Part shown: positions 26,701-32,638 of the stretch, one piece after another
Position numbering within the stretch: the first letter of the stretch is position 1
Layout: every line of letters begins with the position of its first letter
Assembly: GCA_902490365.1 (NCBI GenBank)
Contig: CABUDQ010000021.1
Span: forward strand, 1 to 34,007
From: an uncultured Collinsella sp.
GTDB lineage: Bacteria > Actinomycetota > Coriobacteriia > Coriobacteriales > Coriobacteriaceae
Direction: 5' to 3'
DNA length: 34,007 bases
The notes under the pieces: model-generated
Seen by the model: only the letters and a program-made list of their open reading frames with translations
Told to the model about the DNA's origin: nothing
Database searches by the model: none
Made by a program: the position numbers and the translations under genes

Positions 26701-26930
26701 CCGTCGCCCAAAAGCTCCCAAAGCGAGCGAAGCCACGATGTAGGCGTCTTGTAGTCAATACCCAGCGAAACGCCGGCTTCCGCCGCATCATGACGGCACA
26801 GGTCGAGCTCGGCAAACGTTGGCGCCAGCAGCACGGCACGCCCGTGGCGGGCAATAAGGTCGGCAAGCAGCGCCGCCTCGGCATCGCTCAAATCCGCGCC
26901 GGCGTTGGTGGTATAGATTCGAACAGGCAT
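23778..26930 (-). CDS. addB: ATP-dependent nuclease subunit B (AddB/RexB-like), no Walker A
   Basis: 1050 residues; start supported by GGAGG three bases before the ATG. It is the partner of AddA in double-strand-break resection. The C-terminal nuclease is intact: GNFVHDVLEHLH (His), GGRIDRVDVD (Asp) and VVIDYKHRSG (D-x-K). The N-terminus reads AVLLAPTFAELDLCRHD where AddB has a Walker A loop, so the helicase-like domain probably cannot bind ATP, as in RexB. The Fe-S cysteines of B. subtilis AddB are incomplete: CPLCWF (~744) and one cysteine in ARCSYNHEG (~1037), without the terminal CxxC set. A low-complexity Ala/Asp/Lys linker near residue 660 is encoded by a 36-base tandem repeat. A candidate -10 (TAGGAT, minus) is at 26970-26975. 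Confidence 0.88.
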   Translation of the reverse strand: MPVRIYTTNAGADLSDAEAALLADLIARHGRAVLLAPTFAELDLCRHDAAEAGVSLGIDYKTPTSWLRSLWELLGDGRGFVDNLQRQMLFSDMVARLDDADLQPLSRSQGTVRMLARMARDVLPGVAGTGTERCCDNVCKPKPKSDAEARVFELLCAYARGLDRRDMVEPCEAADIMAGALADNLPGCARAVCVRGVTSFTYSLLELLSAVANNGGEVVVLLAREQAAMREELAAAFDVRGVLFEIAPLGEGAAAPQTASKSAAQPAFIEVAGPHARAHAYADVIDKLVKAHKESKDDKAAATPADPVRVLVVSARAPQLFGELAARLAARHVAAETAEFTAFSQSIAGRQFTALANLIERMKAADEGAASKTEWWPAPELTDWIYSPLSGADAASARTFDKNMRLSRSKTTAGVKSLLQSVQGQVKGARKAASDENWFKNVPCVISDVFQALWRDKPVTALKAMLAVAEALPDRALGGLDGQARRQAEVALLRHVIDILMNGARALDVSQAATVPVLDDIRTKVDKRSAAYDCETYEVDRAPRAQVRFASLADAAALRSGSYDAVLFADVDLDSYPLSHEEGPLATLTAELDRSGVTLEPAALLRARFGRAIQASRGPVTLARVTHDRQARECYPAAVWTELRAHAEAANDAKAADADKAADDAKAVGADKAKCVGEGDIVRDFDPAAGEGLRRERVTCEAPQHLSDEAIPYLVLRRRDGEGEDAPLVPRLTSASQIEAYSTCPLCWFVSYRVKPQSIDAGFGNMEKGNFVHDVLEHLHARLPQEGMERVTPMNLPRAKELLREVFDETLAEHAGKRGTEGLLVPLSPVEERQVAEILPQLEGVLAYESEALAPFAPRYLEFAFNELQVEYAGWPLGGRIDRVDVDVENRAVVIDYKHRSGVEEFKLADPTVRDEESGEAPIDDPRWLPPHTQTLIYAQAMRRALDLDTRAALYFSTKGGKPALRGAASAELLEEERGDGRIPGLKKGFPGEGGNMDFDALLDRVETGIAERLRELEAGNVAAVDPTSAQAAHARCSYNHEGTFVRRDV
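24913..24984 (-). repeat. Two-copy 36-bp in-frame tandem repeat in addB
   Basis: Units 24913-24948 and 24949-24984 differ at only a few bases. They encode a 12-residue Ala/Asp/Lys-rich repeat, so copy number can change without a frameshift. The encoded linker lies before the nuclease domain. Confidence 0.75.
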
Positions 26931-26969
26931 GGTCCTCCACTCAAACCGTTCGCAATATTCAATGTTTCC

Positions 26970-26975
26970 ATCCTA
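26970..26975 (-). promoter_or_regulatory. Possible -10 element of addBA
   Basis: TAGGAT on the minus strand, about 40 bases upstream of the addB start codon, in a GGCGGG-TAGGAT context. No clear -35 or LexA box was found nearby. Confidence 0.25.
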
Positions 26976-27034
26976 CCCGCCCGCGCGGACAGATTTGCCC
27001 CACGCCAACAGATTTCCTCCGTCCCCAAGGGATC

Positions 27035-27062
27035 AAAAAACCGCCCCCGGAGGGACGGTTCT
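27035..27062 (-). terminator. Rho-independent terminator of the yerC-like gene
   Basis: AACCGCCCC (27039-27047) pairs with GGGACGGTT (27052-27060) with one mismatch and a 4-base loop. On the minus strand it is followed by TTTTTT. It lies 27 bases past the yerC-like stop codon. Confidence 0.8.
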
Positions 27063-27086
27063 TCGTAATTCATTGTTGTCGCTGGC

Positions 27087-27386
27087 CTACTCGCCATCCT
27101 CCAGCTTAATGAGGATCTTGCGATAGCCACCGTACTCGCCATTAAGTGCCTTGGACACGCGGCTCACCGTAGTGGACGAAGCGCCGGTGCGGGCCTGAAC
27201 CTCAACATAAGGCTCGCCCTCATCCAGATAACGCGCAACCTGCAGACGTTGCGAAAGATCGCAGATCTCGCGCGGCGTGCAGATATCGGTCAAAAACGCC
27301 TGGATATCCTTCTCGTCATCCAAAAGACTAAATGCGTGGACCAGCTGCTTGACATCAGGCTTGTCAAACATGTTCTCGATATTCAT
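27087..27386 (-). CDS. YerC/TrpR-like DNA-binding protein
   Basis: 99 residues. It belongs to the YerC/YecD family of TrpR-related proteins: a helical protein with a helix-turn-helix at about 55-85 (YVEVQARTGASSTTVSRVSKALN), preceded by TPREICDLSQRLQVARYL, the family hallmark. These are small DNA-binding regulators whose targets are mostly unknown; some sit next to DNA-repair helicase genes. Here addBA lies directly downstream on the same strand but a terminator separates them. The ATG has GGTGATC, matching the 3' half of the Shine-Dalgarno complement, just upstream. A short open frame with two Trp codons ends four bases before this start. Confidence 0.9.
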   Translation of the reverse strand: MNIENMFDKPDVKQLVHAFSLLDDEKDIQAFLTDICTPREICDLSQRLQVARYLDEGEPYVEVQARTGASSTTVSRVSKALNGEYGGYRKILIKLEDGE

Positions 27387-27710
27387 CGATCACCGCCAAA
27401 CCCGCCATAAGGCATCGAAGTTGATACTGACATCGGGCATCGTTCGCCCGTTCTATGCAATAGGGCAACGCCTGTGGCTTTTGCCCGTAGCAGTGTAGCA
27501 CACCACCAAACTAAAGCGACAAGACTCTCTGCCAGCGGCGCGTTTTTCAGGACGAACGCCGTTTTGAAACCGAATGCGCACGTAAGCTCCACGAATATCT
27601 GAGACAATGGGCGGCCGAACAAGGCGGCACACCCGAGCGGCCGTCCAAGCTGCCGCAGCAAACCGCTTCACGCGACACCGACGCACCCTGCGCAAGAAAG
27701 GATTCACACC
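27387..27710. other. 324-base divergent intergenic region
   Basis: It separates the minus-strand yerC-like gene from the plus-strand holin-like gene. It holds a possible 16-codon leader frame for yerC (minus, 27390-27440, MPDVSINFDALWRVWR) and a weak minus-strand -10 (TACACT, near 27495). No further gene, repeat or RNA was seen. Other open frames here lack ribosome binding sites and look like chance frames in GC-rich sequence. Confidence 0.5.
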
Positions 27711-28076
27711 ATGCGCTTTATGCTTAACTGGCTCTTTACCTCGATCGCCATCGCGATTGCCACGTTCCTCGTCCCCGGCATCCAGCCCTTCGGTTTTGCC
27801 GAGGCCTGGGTCTGTTTCGCCTTCGTGGGACTGTTCCTGAACATCGTCGATTCGCTCGTCAAGCCGTTCCTGACGGTTATCTCGCTGCCGCTCACGATCA
27901 TTACGCTGGGTATTTTTCAGCTCGTAGTCAACAGCTTTATGCTCGAGCTGGCCAGCTATCTGTCGGTCAATCTGCTGGGCGCGGGTATCTCCATCGCCAG
28001 CTTTGGATCGGCCTTTATGGGCAGCATCCTGGTGTCCATCATGCGCAGCATCCTCGACAGCATCGCCGAGGGCTAA
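27711..28076 (+). CDS. Small 4-TM membrane protein, phage holin family 4 superfamily IV type
   Basis: 121 residues with AAAGGA nine bases upstream. Four hydrophobic helices cover nearly the whole protein, starting MRFMLNWLFTSIAIAIATFLVPGI, with the family pattern around NIVDSLVKPFLTVISLPLTIITLGIF. The family (DUF360-like 'mycobacterial 4 TMS phage holin') is common in bacterial chromosomes outside prophages; despite its name, most members are not shown to be holins. No endolysin or phage gene is nearby, so lysis is unlikely; an envelope role is possible but unproven. It ends at a strong hairpin terminator shared with the convergent Rrf2 gene. Confidence 0.9.
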   Translation: MRFMLNWLFTSIAIAIATFLVPGIQPFGFAEAWVCFAFVGLFLNIVDSLVKPFLTVISLPLTIITLGIFQLVVNSFMLELASYLSVNLLGAGISIASFGSAFMGSILVSIMRSILDSIAEG

Positions 28077-28116
28077 AACGGCCATTCCGGCCGCGCCCGT
28101 CTCAACAGCCCAAAAC

Positions 28117-28152
28117 GAAGGCCGCCCATCGCAAAAATGGGCGGCCTTCTTA
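28117..28152. terminator. Bidirectional terminator hairpin
   Basis: GAAGGCCGCCCAT (28117-28129) pairs perfectly with ATGGGCGGCCTTC (28137-28149), a 13-bp stem with a 7-base loop. On the plus strand it is followed by TTATTTG, and on the minus strand by GTTTTG. It sits between the convergent holin-like and Rrf2 genes. Confidence 0.85.
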
Positions 28153-28180
28153 TTTGCCAAGTCTCAAAGGGCGAGAGAAT

Positions 28181-28211
28181 CTGCCATTTCCACCCCGTCC
28201 CCAAATGGCAG
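28181..28211. repeat. REP-like stem-loop near the end of the Rrf2 gene
   Basis: CTGCCATTT (28181-28189) and AAATGGCAG (28203-28211) form a perfect 9-bp stem around a GC-rich loop (CCACCCCGTCCCC). The loop core resembles the GGGGACGGAGG text at 27011-27028 and palindromic intergenic units common in related genomes from memory, which needs a genome search. It lies 6 bases past the Rrf2 stop. Confidence 0.5.
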
Positions 28212-28216
28212 GTGGG

Positions 28217-28645
28217 CTAGATCACGTAGTCGTAGCCTTCGTTGGGAGCGACAAGTTGATCAAGCGTCACACCGTCGAGGTAGTCGTTGATGAGCTTGTC
28301 CAGGTTCTTCCACACGTCGAGCGTGGGGCACTCGTCAGAGCGCGAACAACCCTTGCAGTCGCCATCCAGGCAGGCGACCGGCGCCAGGCTGCCCTCGGTC
28401 AGGCGCAAGATCTCGCCCACCGTGTACTGCTCGGGCGGGCGCGTGAGCACATAGCCGCCGCCCTTGCCGCGCATGCCCGAGAGCATGTTGGCGCGCACGA
28501 GCGTAGCCAGAATATTCTCGAGGTACTTCTCCGAAATCCCCTGGCGCGCCGCGATCTCTTTGAGCGGGATGCGACCGGCCGCCTGATGCTCGGCCAGGTC
28601 GACCATAACGCGCAGGGCATATCTGCCCTTTGTGGAAACCAACAT
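28217..28645 (-). CDS. Rrf2-family transcriptional regulator with Fe-S-type cysteine cluster
   Basis: 142 residues. The winged helix is at the N-terminus (STKGRYALRVMVDLAEH, then IPLKEIAARQGISEKYLENILATL and the wing GMRGKGGGYVLTRP). Four cysteines lie at 92, 97, 100 and 106 (CLDGDCKGC and DECPT), close to IscR's C92/C98/C104, so an Fe-S cluster is likely, though the spacing differs. CymR-type Rrf2 proteins control cysteine synthesis with CysK as corepressor and usually lack these cysteines. This gene is divergent from cysK, so sulfur and iron or redox state may both be sensed. It is AAAGG-led, with an 11-base spacing. The target is inferred from context. Confidence 0.93.
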   Translation of the reverse strand: MLVSTKGRYALRVMVDLAEHQAAGRIPLKEIAARQGISEKYLENILATLVRANMLSGMRGKGGGYVLTRPPEQYTVGEILRLTEGSLAPVACLDGDCKGCSRSDECPTLDVWKNLDKLINDYLDGVTLDQLVAPNEGYDYVI

Positions 28646-28762
28646 ATATATAGCTGCCTTTCGGTCTTTTAATTCGTAGAAATTCTAGCCGAAAAATTGG
28701 TTTTGAAAATACCTATTCCCGTCAAGATGGTTAATCGACTCGTAATAATCTTCTATTTCCTA

Positions 28763-28791
28763 TTGCGTTACTAGGCTTTACTGTCTACTAT
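28763..28791 (+). promoter_or_regulatory. Sigma-70-type promoter of cysK
   Basis: TTGCGT (28763-28768), a 17-base spacer and TACTAT (28786-28791) form a good -35/-10 pair. The predicted start near 28798 gives a leader of about 98 bases, which holds short imperfect inverted repeats (AACCTATAAGGTT near 28812). A repressor could bind in this AT-rich region, but no known box is recognised. Confidence 0.6.
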
Positions 28792-28896
28792 GCTTGCCAA
28801 CAGCAAAACGAACAACCTATAAGGTTTGTGGGTTTCGCTGCTACACACCGTAAAACCACACGGTATCCAGTCATTTGAACACTTTGGAGGTTCACC

Positions 28897-29835
28897 ATGA
28901 GCAATGTTTACACGTCCATCGATCAGCTTATCGGCCACACCCCGCTTCTGGAGCTCACCCACTTTGAGGCCGACGAGGACCTCAAGGCCCGCGTGCTCGT
29001 CAAACTGGAATACTTCAACCCCGCCGGATCCGTTAAAGACCGCGTCGCCAAAAACATGATTGACGAGGCCGAGAAGGCCGGCAAGCTCGTGCGTGGCGGC
29101 GACTACACCATCATCGAGCCCACGAGCGGCAACACCGGCGTCGGCATCGCTTCGGTGGCGGCGGCCCGCGGCTACAAGGTGATCATCACCATGCCCGAGA
29201 CCATGTCCGTCGAGCGCCGCAAGCTTATGCAGGCATACGGCGCACAGCTCGTGCTCACCGACGGCTCCAAAGGCATGAAGGGCGCCATCGCCAAGGCCGA
29301 GGAGCTGCAGAAGGAGACCCCCAACAGCATCATCGCCGGCCAGTTTGTGAACCCCGCGAACCCGGCCATTCACAAAGCCACGACCGGCCCCGAGATCTGG
29401 GACGACACCGACGGCAAGGTCGACATCTTCGTCGCCGGCGTCGGCACCGGCGGCACCGTGACCGGCGTGGGCGAGTTCCTCAAGGAGCAAAACCCCGAGA
29501 TTCAGGTCGTCGCCGTCGAGCCCGCCACCTCCCCGGTGCTCTCTAAGGGCCAGGCCGGCCCGCACAAGATCCAGGGTATCGGTGCCGGCTTTGTGCCCGA
29601 CGTCCTCGACACCCAGGTCTACGACGAGATCATCCCCGTCGAGAACGACGACGCCTTTGCCACCGGCCGCGCCGTGGGCCACAAGGAGGGCGTGCTCGTG
29701 GGCATTTCGTCCGGCGCCGCCGTGTGGGCCGCACTGCAGCTGGCCAAGCGCCCCGAGAACGAGGGCAAGACCATCGTGGCCCTGCTTGCCGACACCGGCG
29801 AGCGCTACCTGTCCACGGCGCTCTTCCAGGACTAA
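28897..29835 (+). CDS. cysK: Cysteine synthase A (O-acetylserine sulfhydrylase)
   Basis: 312 residues, normal for the family; GGAGG precedes the ATG. The PLP enzyme makes cysteine from O-acetylserine and sulfide. The Schiff-base lysine is K47 in NPAGSVKDR, the substrate-binding EPTSGNTG follows near residue 71, and the phosphate loop GTGGTVTG is near 184. The C-terminus ends GERYLSTALFQD. Cystathionine beta-synthase has a similar fold, but the length and TSGNTG region favour CysK. The gene is divergent from a cysteine-rich Rrf2 regulator and followed by a terminator-like hairpin, then mnmA. No serine acetyltransferase gene is in the window. Confidence 0.95.
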   Translation: MSNVYTSIDQLIGHTPLLELTHFEADEDLKARVLVKLEYFNPAGSVKDRVAKNMIDEAEKAGKLVRGGDYTIIEPTSGNTGVGIASVAAARGYKVIITMPETMSVERRKLMQAYGAQLVLTDGSKGMKGAIAKAEELQKETPNSIIAGQFVNPANPAIHKATTGPEIWDDTDGKVDIFVAGVGTGGTVTGVGEFLKEQNPEIQVVAVEPATSPVLSKGQAGPHKIQGIGAGFVPDVLDTQVYDEIIPVENDDAFATGRAVGHKEGVLVGISSGAAVWAALQLAKRPENEGKTIVALLADTGERYLSTALFQD

Positions 29836-29936
29836 GGGCCCGTCGCCCGTAGGTTGAGCCCAGGACGAACCGGTCTCCCCTCTCTTCTGGCAGCCTGGGC
29901 TCATCCCAACAGGGTGTCCCACATGACGCCCGAACT

Positions 29937-29945
29937 TGCTACAAT
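29937..29945 (+). promoter_or_regulatory. Extended -10 promoter of mnmA
   Basis: TGC-TACAAT (29937-29945) is an extended -10; no good -35 is seen. Transcription would start around 29952, inside the left arm of the terminator hairpin. Confidence 0.4.
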
Positions 29946-29949
29946 GTCT

Positions 29950-29988
29950 GCGGCGCGGAACCAGCCTCCCGCGCCGCTTTTCTTTTTT
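29950..29988 (+). terminator. Terminator between cysK and mnmA
   Basis: GCGGCGCGG (29950-29958) pairs with CCGCGCCGC (29969-29977), a 9-bp stem followed by TTTTCTTTTTT. It would stop transcripts coming from cysK. Transcripts started at the adjacent -10 would lack part of the left arm and escape. Confidence 0.8.
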
Positions 29989-30017
29989 GGCCACATGCCA
30001 CCAAGGAGAACCTCCCC

Positions 30018-31118
30018 ATGCACAACAAGCGCGTGCTCGTCGCCATGAGCGGCGGCGTCGATTCCAGCGTGACCGCGTACCTGCTCAAAAGCCAGGGCTA
30101 CGAATGCGTCGGCGCCACCATGCGCCTCACCTGTCCCGCGCCCGATCCCGTCACGGGCATGAGCAAGGTCGACCGCGACATCGCCGATGCAAAGGCCGTC
30201 GCCGAGCACCTGGGGATACCCCACCATGTGCTCGACCTGCAGCAGACCTTCGACCGCAACGTGATCGAGCGCTTTGTGAACGCCTACCAGGAAGGACTGA
30301 CGCCCAATCCGTGCATTATCTGCAACCGCCACATTAAGTTTGGCGCGCTGCTCGATGCGGCGCTGGACATGGGCTGCGACTACATCGCAACGGGACATTA
30401 CGCCAAAACAAGCCAGGCGTCCGACGGAACCTGGCAGCTGCACCGCGGCGAGGACCCCAAGAAGGACCAAAGCTACTTTTTGTATTCGCTCACGCAAGAG
30501 CGCCTGGCACGCACGATCTTTCCGCTGGCTGGGCTGGACAAAGAGCGCGATGTGCGCCGCATTGCCGCCGAGCAGGGCTTCATCAACGCCCAGAAAGCCG
30601 AGAGCGAGGATATCTGCTTTATCGCGGACGGCGACTACGCGGGCTATATCGAGCGCCGCTGCGGTTATGCCGCCGAGCCGGGCGATATTGTATGGCGCGA
30701 CGGCAGCGTGGTCGGACGCCATAACGGCGCGCTGCGCTATACCATCGGCCAGCGCAAGGGCTTGGGCGTCGCGATGGCGCATCCCGTGTACGTAACGGGC
30801 GTCGATGCCGCCAGCAACATTGTGCATCTGGGCGAGGCCGAGGACCTGACGGCCGCAGCGCTCACGGCCAACGACTGGATTTGGAGCGCCCCTACCGACC
30901 GCATGGAGGCGGAGCTCAATGCCGGCGGCATTCGCGTGGGTGCCAAGTATCGCTACCGTCAGAAAGACCAGGCAGCGACCCTTACGCGTGACGAAGACGG
31001 GCAAATGCTGCTAACTTTTGACGAGCCGCAACGAGCCATCGCCCCCGGCCAGGCCGTTGTAGTCTATCGCGGCGACATCGTCCTGGGCGGCGGCACCGTG
31101 ACCGGCGCACTTAAGTAG
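30018..31118 (+). CDS. mnmA: tRNA-specific 2-thiouridylase MnmA
   Basis: 366 residues, normal length; AAGGAG lies upstream of the ATG. It inserts sulfur at C2 of the wobble uridine in Lys, Glu and Gln tRNAs, with ATP and sulfur delivered from a cysteine desulfurase. The PP-loop SGGVDSS (~11-17) activates the uridine. The catalytic cysteine pair is visible in PCIICNRHIKFG (~98-102) and EDICFIADGDY (~199). The C-terminal beta-barrel with GQRKGLG is complete. It converges with the HTH-kinase gene, with 8 bases between stops. Its promoter overlaps the cysK terminator. No anomalies. Confidence 0.97.
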   Translation: MHNKRVLVAMSGGVDSSVTAYLLKSQGYECVGATMRLTCPAPDPVTGMSKVDRDIADAKAVAEHLGIPHHVLDLQQTFDRNVIERFVNAYQEGLTPNPCIICNRHIKFGALLDAALDMGCDYIATGHYAKTSQASDGTWQLHRGEDPKKDQSYFLYSLTQERLARTIFPLAGLDKERDVRRIAAEQGFINAQKAESEDICFIADGDYAGYIERRCGYAAEPGDIVWRDGSVVGRHNGALRYTIGQRKGLGVAMAHPVYVTGVDAASNIVHLGEAEDLTAAALTANDWIWSAPTDRMEAELNAGGIRVGAKYRYRQKDQAATLTRDEDGQMLLTFDEPQRAIAPGQAVVVYRGDIVLGGGTVTGALK

Positions 31119-31126
31119 CCGCGGGT

Positions 31127-32500
31127 TTATCGCTGCACGTGTCGAAGTACCTCAACAGCGGCACTAACCTCGATTACGCGACGCTCGAGGCCACGGCGAA
31201 TGGCCTCGAGCCGGCCCTCCGCCGTGGCCCATTCGCTCTGCGAAAGAATCTCGATCGCCTCATCAACAAATCCGTTGAGCCGCGATGAATCGAACCAGTC
31301 GAGCGAGTCCGCAAGCGCCAGCTGGACGGAAGGGTCGGGCCCAAACGGCTTAGCGGAAAACCCAAACTCCCCAGCTGCGAGCACGGCAGTTGGTACGTTG
31401 TACCACAGGCAGTTGCCGCTATCGAACAGCGGTGCAGGCCTTATCTCCAGGGTGTCGACATTGCGGATGATGCCGAAGTTTCGCCAATGGCGGTCGCTGT
31501 TGGCCAAAAGGGCATCGCAGACAATCATCTGCGACATAGATCCTCTCACGTCGGCCTCATCGACACCATGCTTGCCGAGGTAGCGACAGTATCGATCGTA
31601 TGTCGAGTTTCCCCGCTGGCTACCAAGTGCGCCCTTAACGTAAACAGCCGGAACGTATTCCTCGCGGCCGTCAAGAAAATCCTCGCACAGGCACACGGGG
31701 CCATTGAACATGCGCTCAACCGTGTAAGGAACAAACTCCCCCTCCGACAGCAAGCGACGATGTAGAGCCGTTGCAACCGCCTCGTTAAAGGGACGCTGAT
31801 CGCCCATCCCGCACCCTTTGGCCAAAACGCGAATGCCGTTTCGGATCATCCACGATTTAGGAAGCTCACCCTCGGATGTGTTGTCGGGATTTTTAAGACC
31901 GATGCCCTCCAGCCAACCCGAACGCCCCTCGGGCGCCGATCGCTCAAAATCATTCTCGAAGTAATTGAGGCTTCGCCATTCGAGCCCGTCGCATTCTGCC
32001 GGTCGCAGCCAATAACAATCCGAAAGTGATAGACCCAGGCACCGAACCGGAACCTCGATGCCACTGGCAATTCCCAGTTCACGATAGCGCGAGACGAGCC
32101 CGGGGCGGACGTCAGGCACCGACCGATGGCTCCACCACACGTTGAGTTCCCGTTTATTCACCGTAGGAGAAGAGCTCGAGCACGTGCCAAACGGCATCCT
32201 CTGCGCATCGAGTACCTCGGCGATTTCGAAGGAAAACTCGCGCGTCGGATCAAACGAAACACGCGCAACCTCGTAATCGGCGGACATCAGCGTAAACTTA
32301 CGTCCCACATCGGCCGCAGGACGGCGTCCACGCTTGCGGACCTTTTGATAGGCGATCGCAGAATTGTACTCGACCATCTTCCGGCCGCCCACAATATCGC
32401 ACACAAGCGTTCCCGATGCGGCAAGTTGCGATATGCGGGCTTTCGTAACGCCCAACAGGCGGGCGGCATCACCCATAGATAAGTACTCAGATGTATTCAT
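31127..32500 (-). CDS. HTH-domain fused to HipA-like Ser/Thr kinase
   Basis: 457 residues from MNTSEYLSMGD; GAGG is 11 bases upstream. An ATG nine bases earlier (32509) is possible but sits only two bases from that site. Residues 6-55 form a helix-turn-helix of excisionase/MerR type (YLSMGDAARLLGVTKARISQLAASG). The rest resembles the HipA/CtkA kinase fold: an ATP lysine and glutamate in VLAKGCGMGDQRPFNEAV (~226), catalytic ANSDRHWRNFG (~335, like HipA's N-T-D-R-H) and metal-binding PLFDSGN (~358). The Couple_hipA N-terminal part is absent. In HipBA, DNA binding and kinase activity are on separate proteins; here one protein may do both. No partner gene is nearby. Toxin activity, a regulatory kinase or a phage-defence role are all possible; the substrate is unknown. 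Confidence 0.85.
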   Translation of the reverse strand: MNTSEYLSMGDAARLLGVTKARISQLAASGTLVCDIVGGRKMVEYNSAIAYQKVRKRGRRPAADVGRKFTLMSADYEVARVSFDPTREFSFEIAEVLDAQRMPFGTCSSSSPTVNKRELNVWWSHRSVPDVRPGLVSRYRELGIASGIEVPVRCLGLSLSDCYWLRPAECDGLEWRSLNYFENDFERSAPEGRSGWLEGIGLKNPDNTSEGELPKSWMIRNGIRVLAKGCGMGDQRPFNEAVATALHRRLLSEGEFVPYTVERMFNGPVCLCEDFLDGREEYVPAVYVKGALGSQRGNSTYDRYCRYLGKHGVDEADVRGSMSQMIVCDALLANSDRHWRNFGIIRNVDTLEIRPAPLFDSGNCLWYNVPTAVLAAGEFGFSAKPFGPDPSVQLALADSLDWFDSSRLNGFVDEAIEILSQSEWATAEGRLEAIRRGLERRVIEVSAAVEVLRHVQR

Positions 32501-32519
32501 ATGCCGCATTACCTCGTTA

Positions 32520-32569
32520 AGTAATTTACTCGTTTAGTTAATAGATTACATACATCATAATACTAAACG
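32520..32569. promoter_or_regulatory. Palindromic operator-like region upstream of the HTH-kinase gene
   Basis: This AT-rich stretch starts 20 bases upstream of the gene and holds two perfect inverted repeats. AGTAATTTACT (32520-32530) is an 11-base palindrome, and CGTTTAGT (32531-32538) pairs with ACTAAACG (32562-32569). They would suit autoregulation by the gene's own HTH. The palindromes lie in the promoter region, not past a stop codon, so they are not terminators. Confidence 0.5.
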
Positions 32570-32579
32570 TCCTAAAGCG

Positions 32580-32605
32580 AAAAAAGGCCCGAGAAATCGG
32601 GCCTT
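32580..32605 (-). terminator. Rho-independent terminator of the M42 peptidase gene
   Basis: AAGGCCCGA (32584-32592) pairs with TCGGGCCTT (32597-32605), a perfect 9-bp stem with a GAAA loop. On the minus strand TTTTTT follows. It lies 34 bases past the peptidase stop. Confidence 0.85.
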
Positions 32606-32638
32606 AGCGATTGGTCAGCCGAGTCGCAAGCTGTTCCC

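Noticed and set aside
27711..28076. Prophage holin and a nearby lysis module
   Set aside because: No endolysin, capsid, integrase or attachment site is nearby; this holin-named family is common in non-phage chromosomal loci.
27453..28160. 235-codon minus-strand frame opposite the holin-like gene
   Set aside because: Composition is Asp/Arg/Glu/Gln-rich antisense text; the plus-strand gene has four clear membrane helices and a ribosome binding site.
28771..29994. 407-codon open frame antisense to cysK
   Set aside because: It mirrors cysK codons on the other strand, is low in complexity (Gly, Val, Asp, His) and has no ribosome binding site; a GC-skew shadow.
29901..31004. 367-codon minus-strand frame opposite mnmA
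   Set aside because: Antisense to MnmA catalytic motifs; no independent support.
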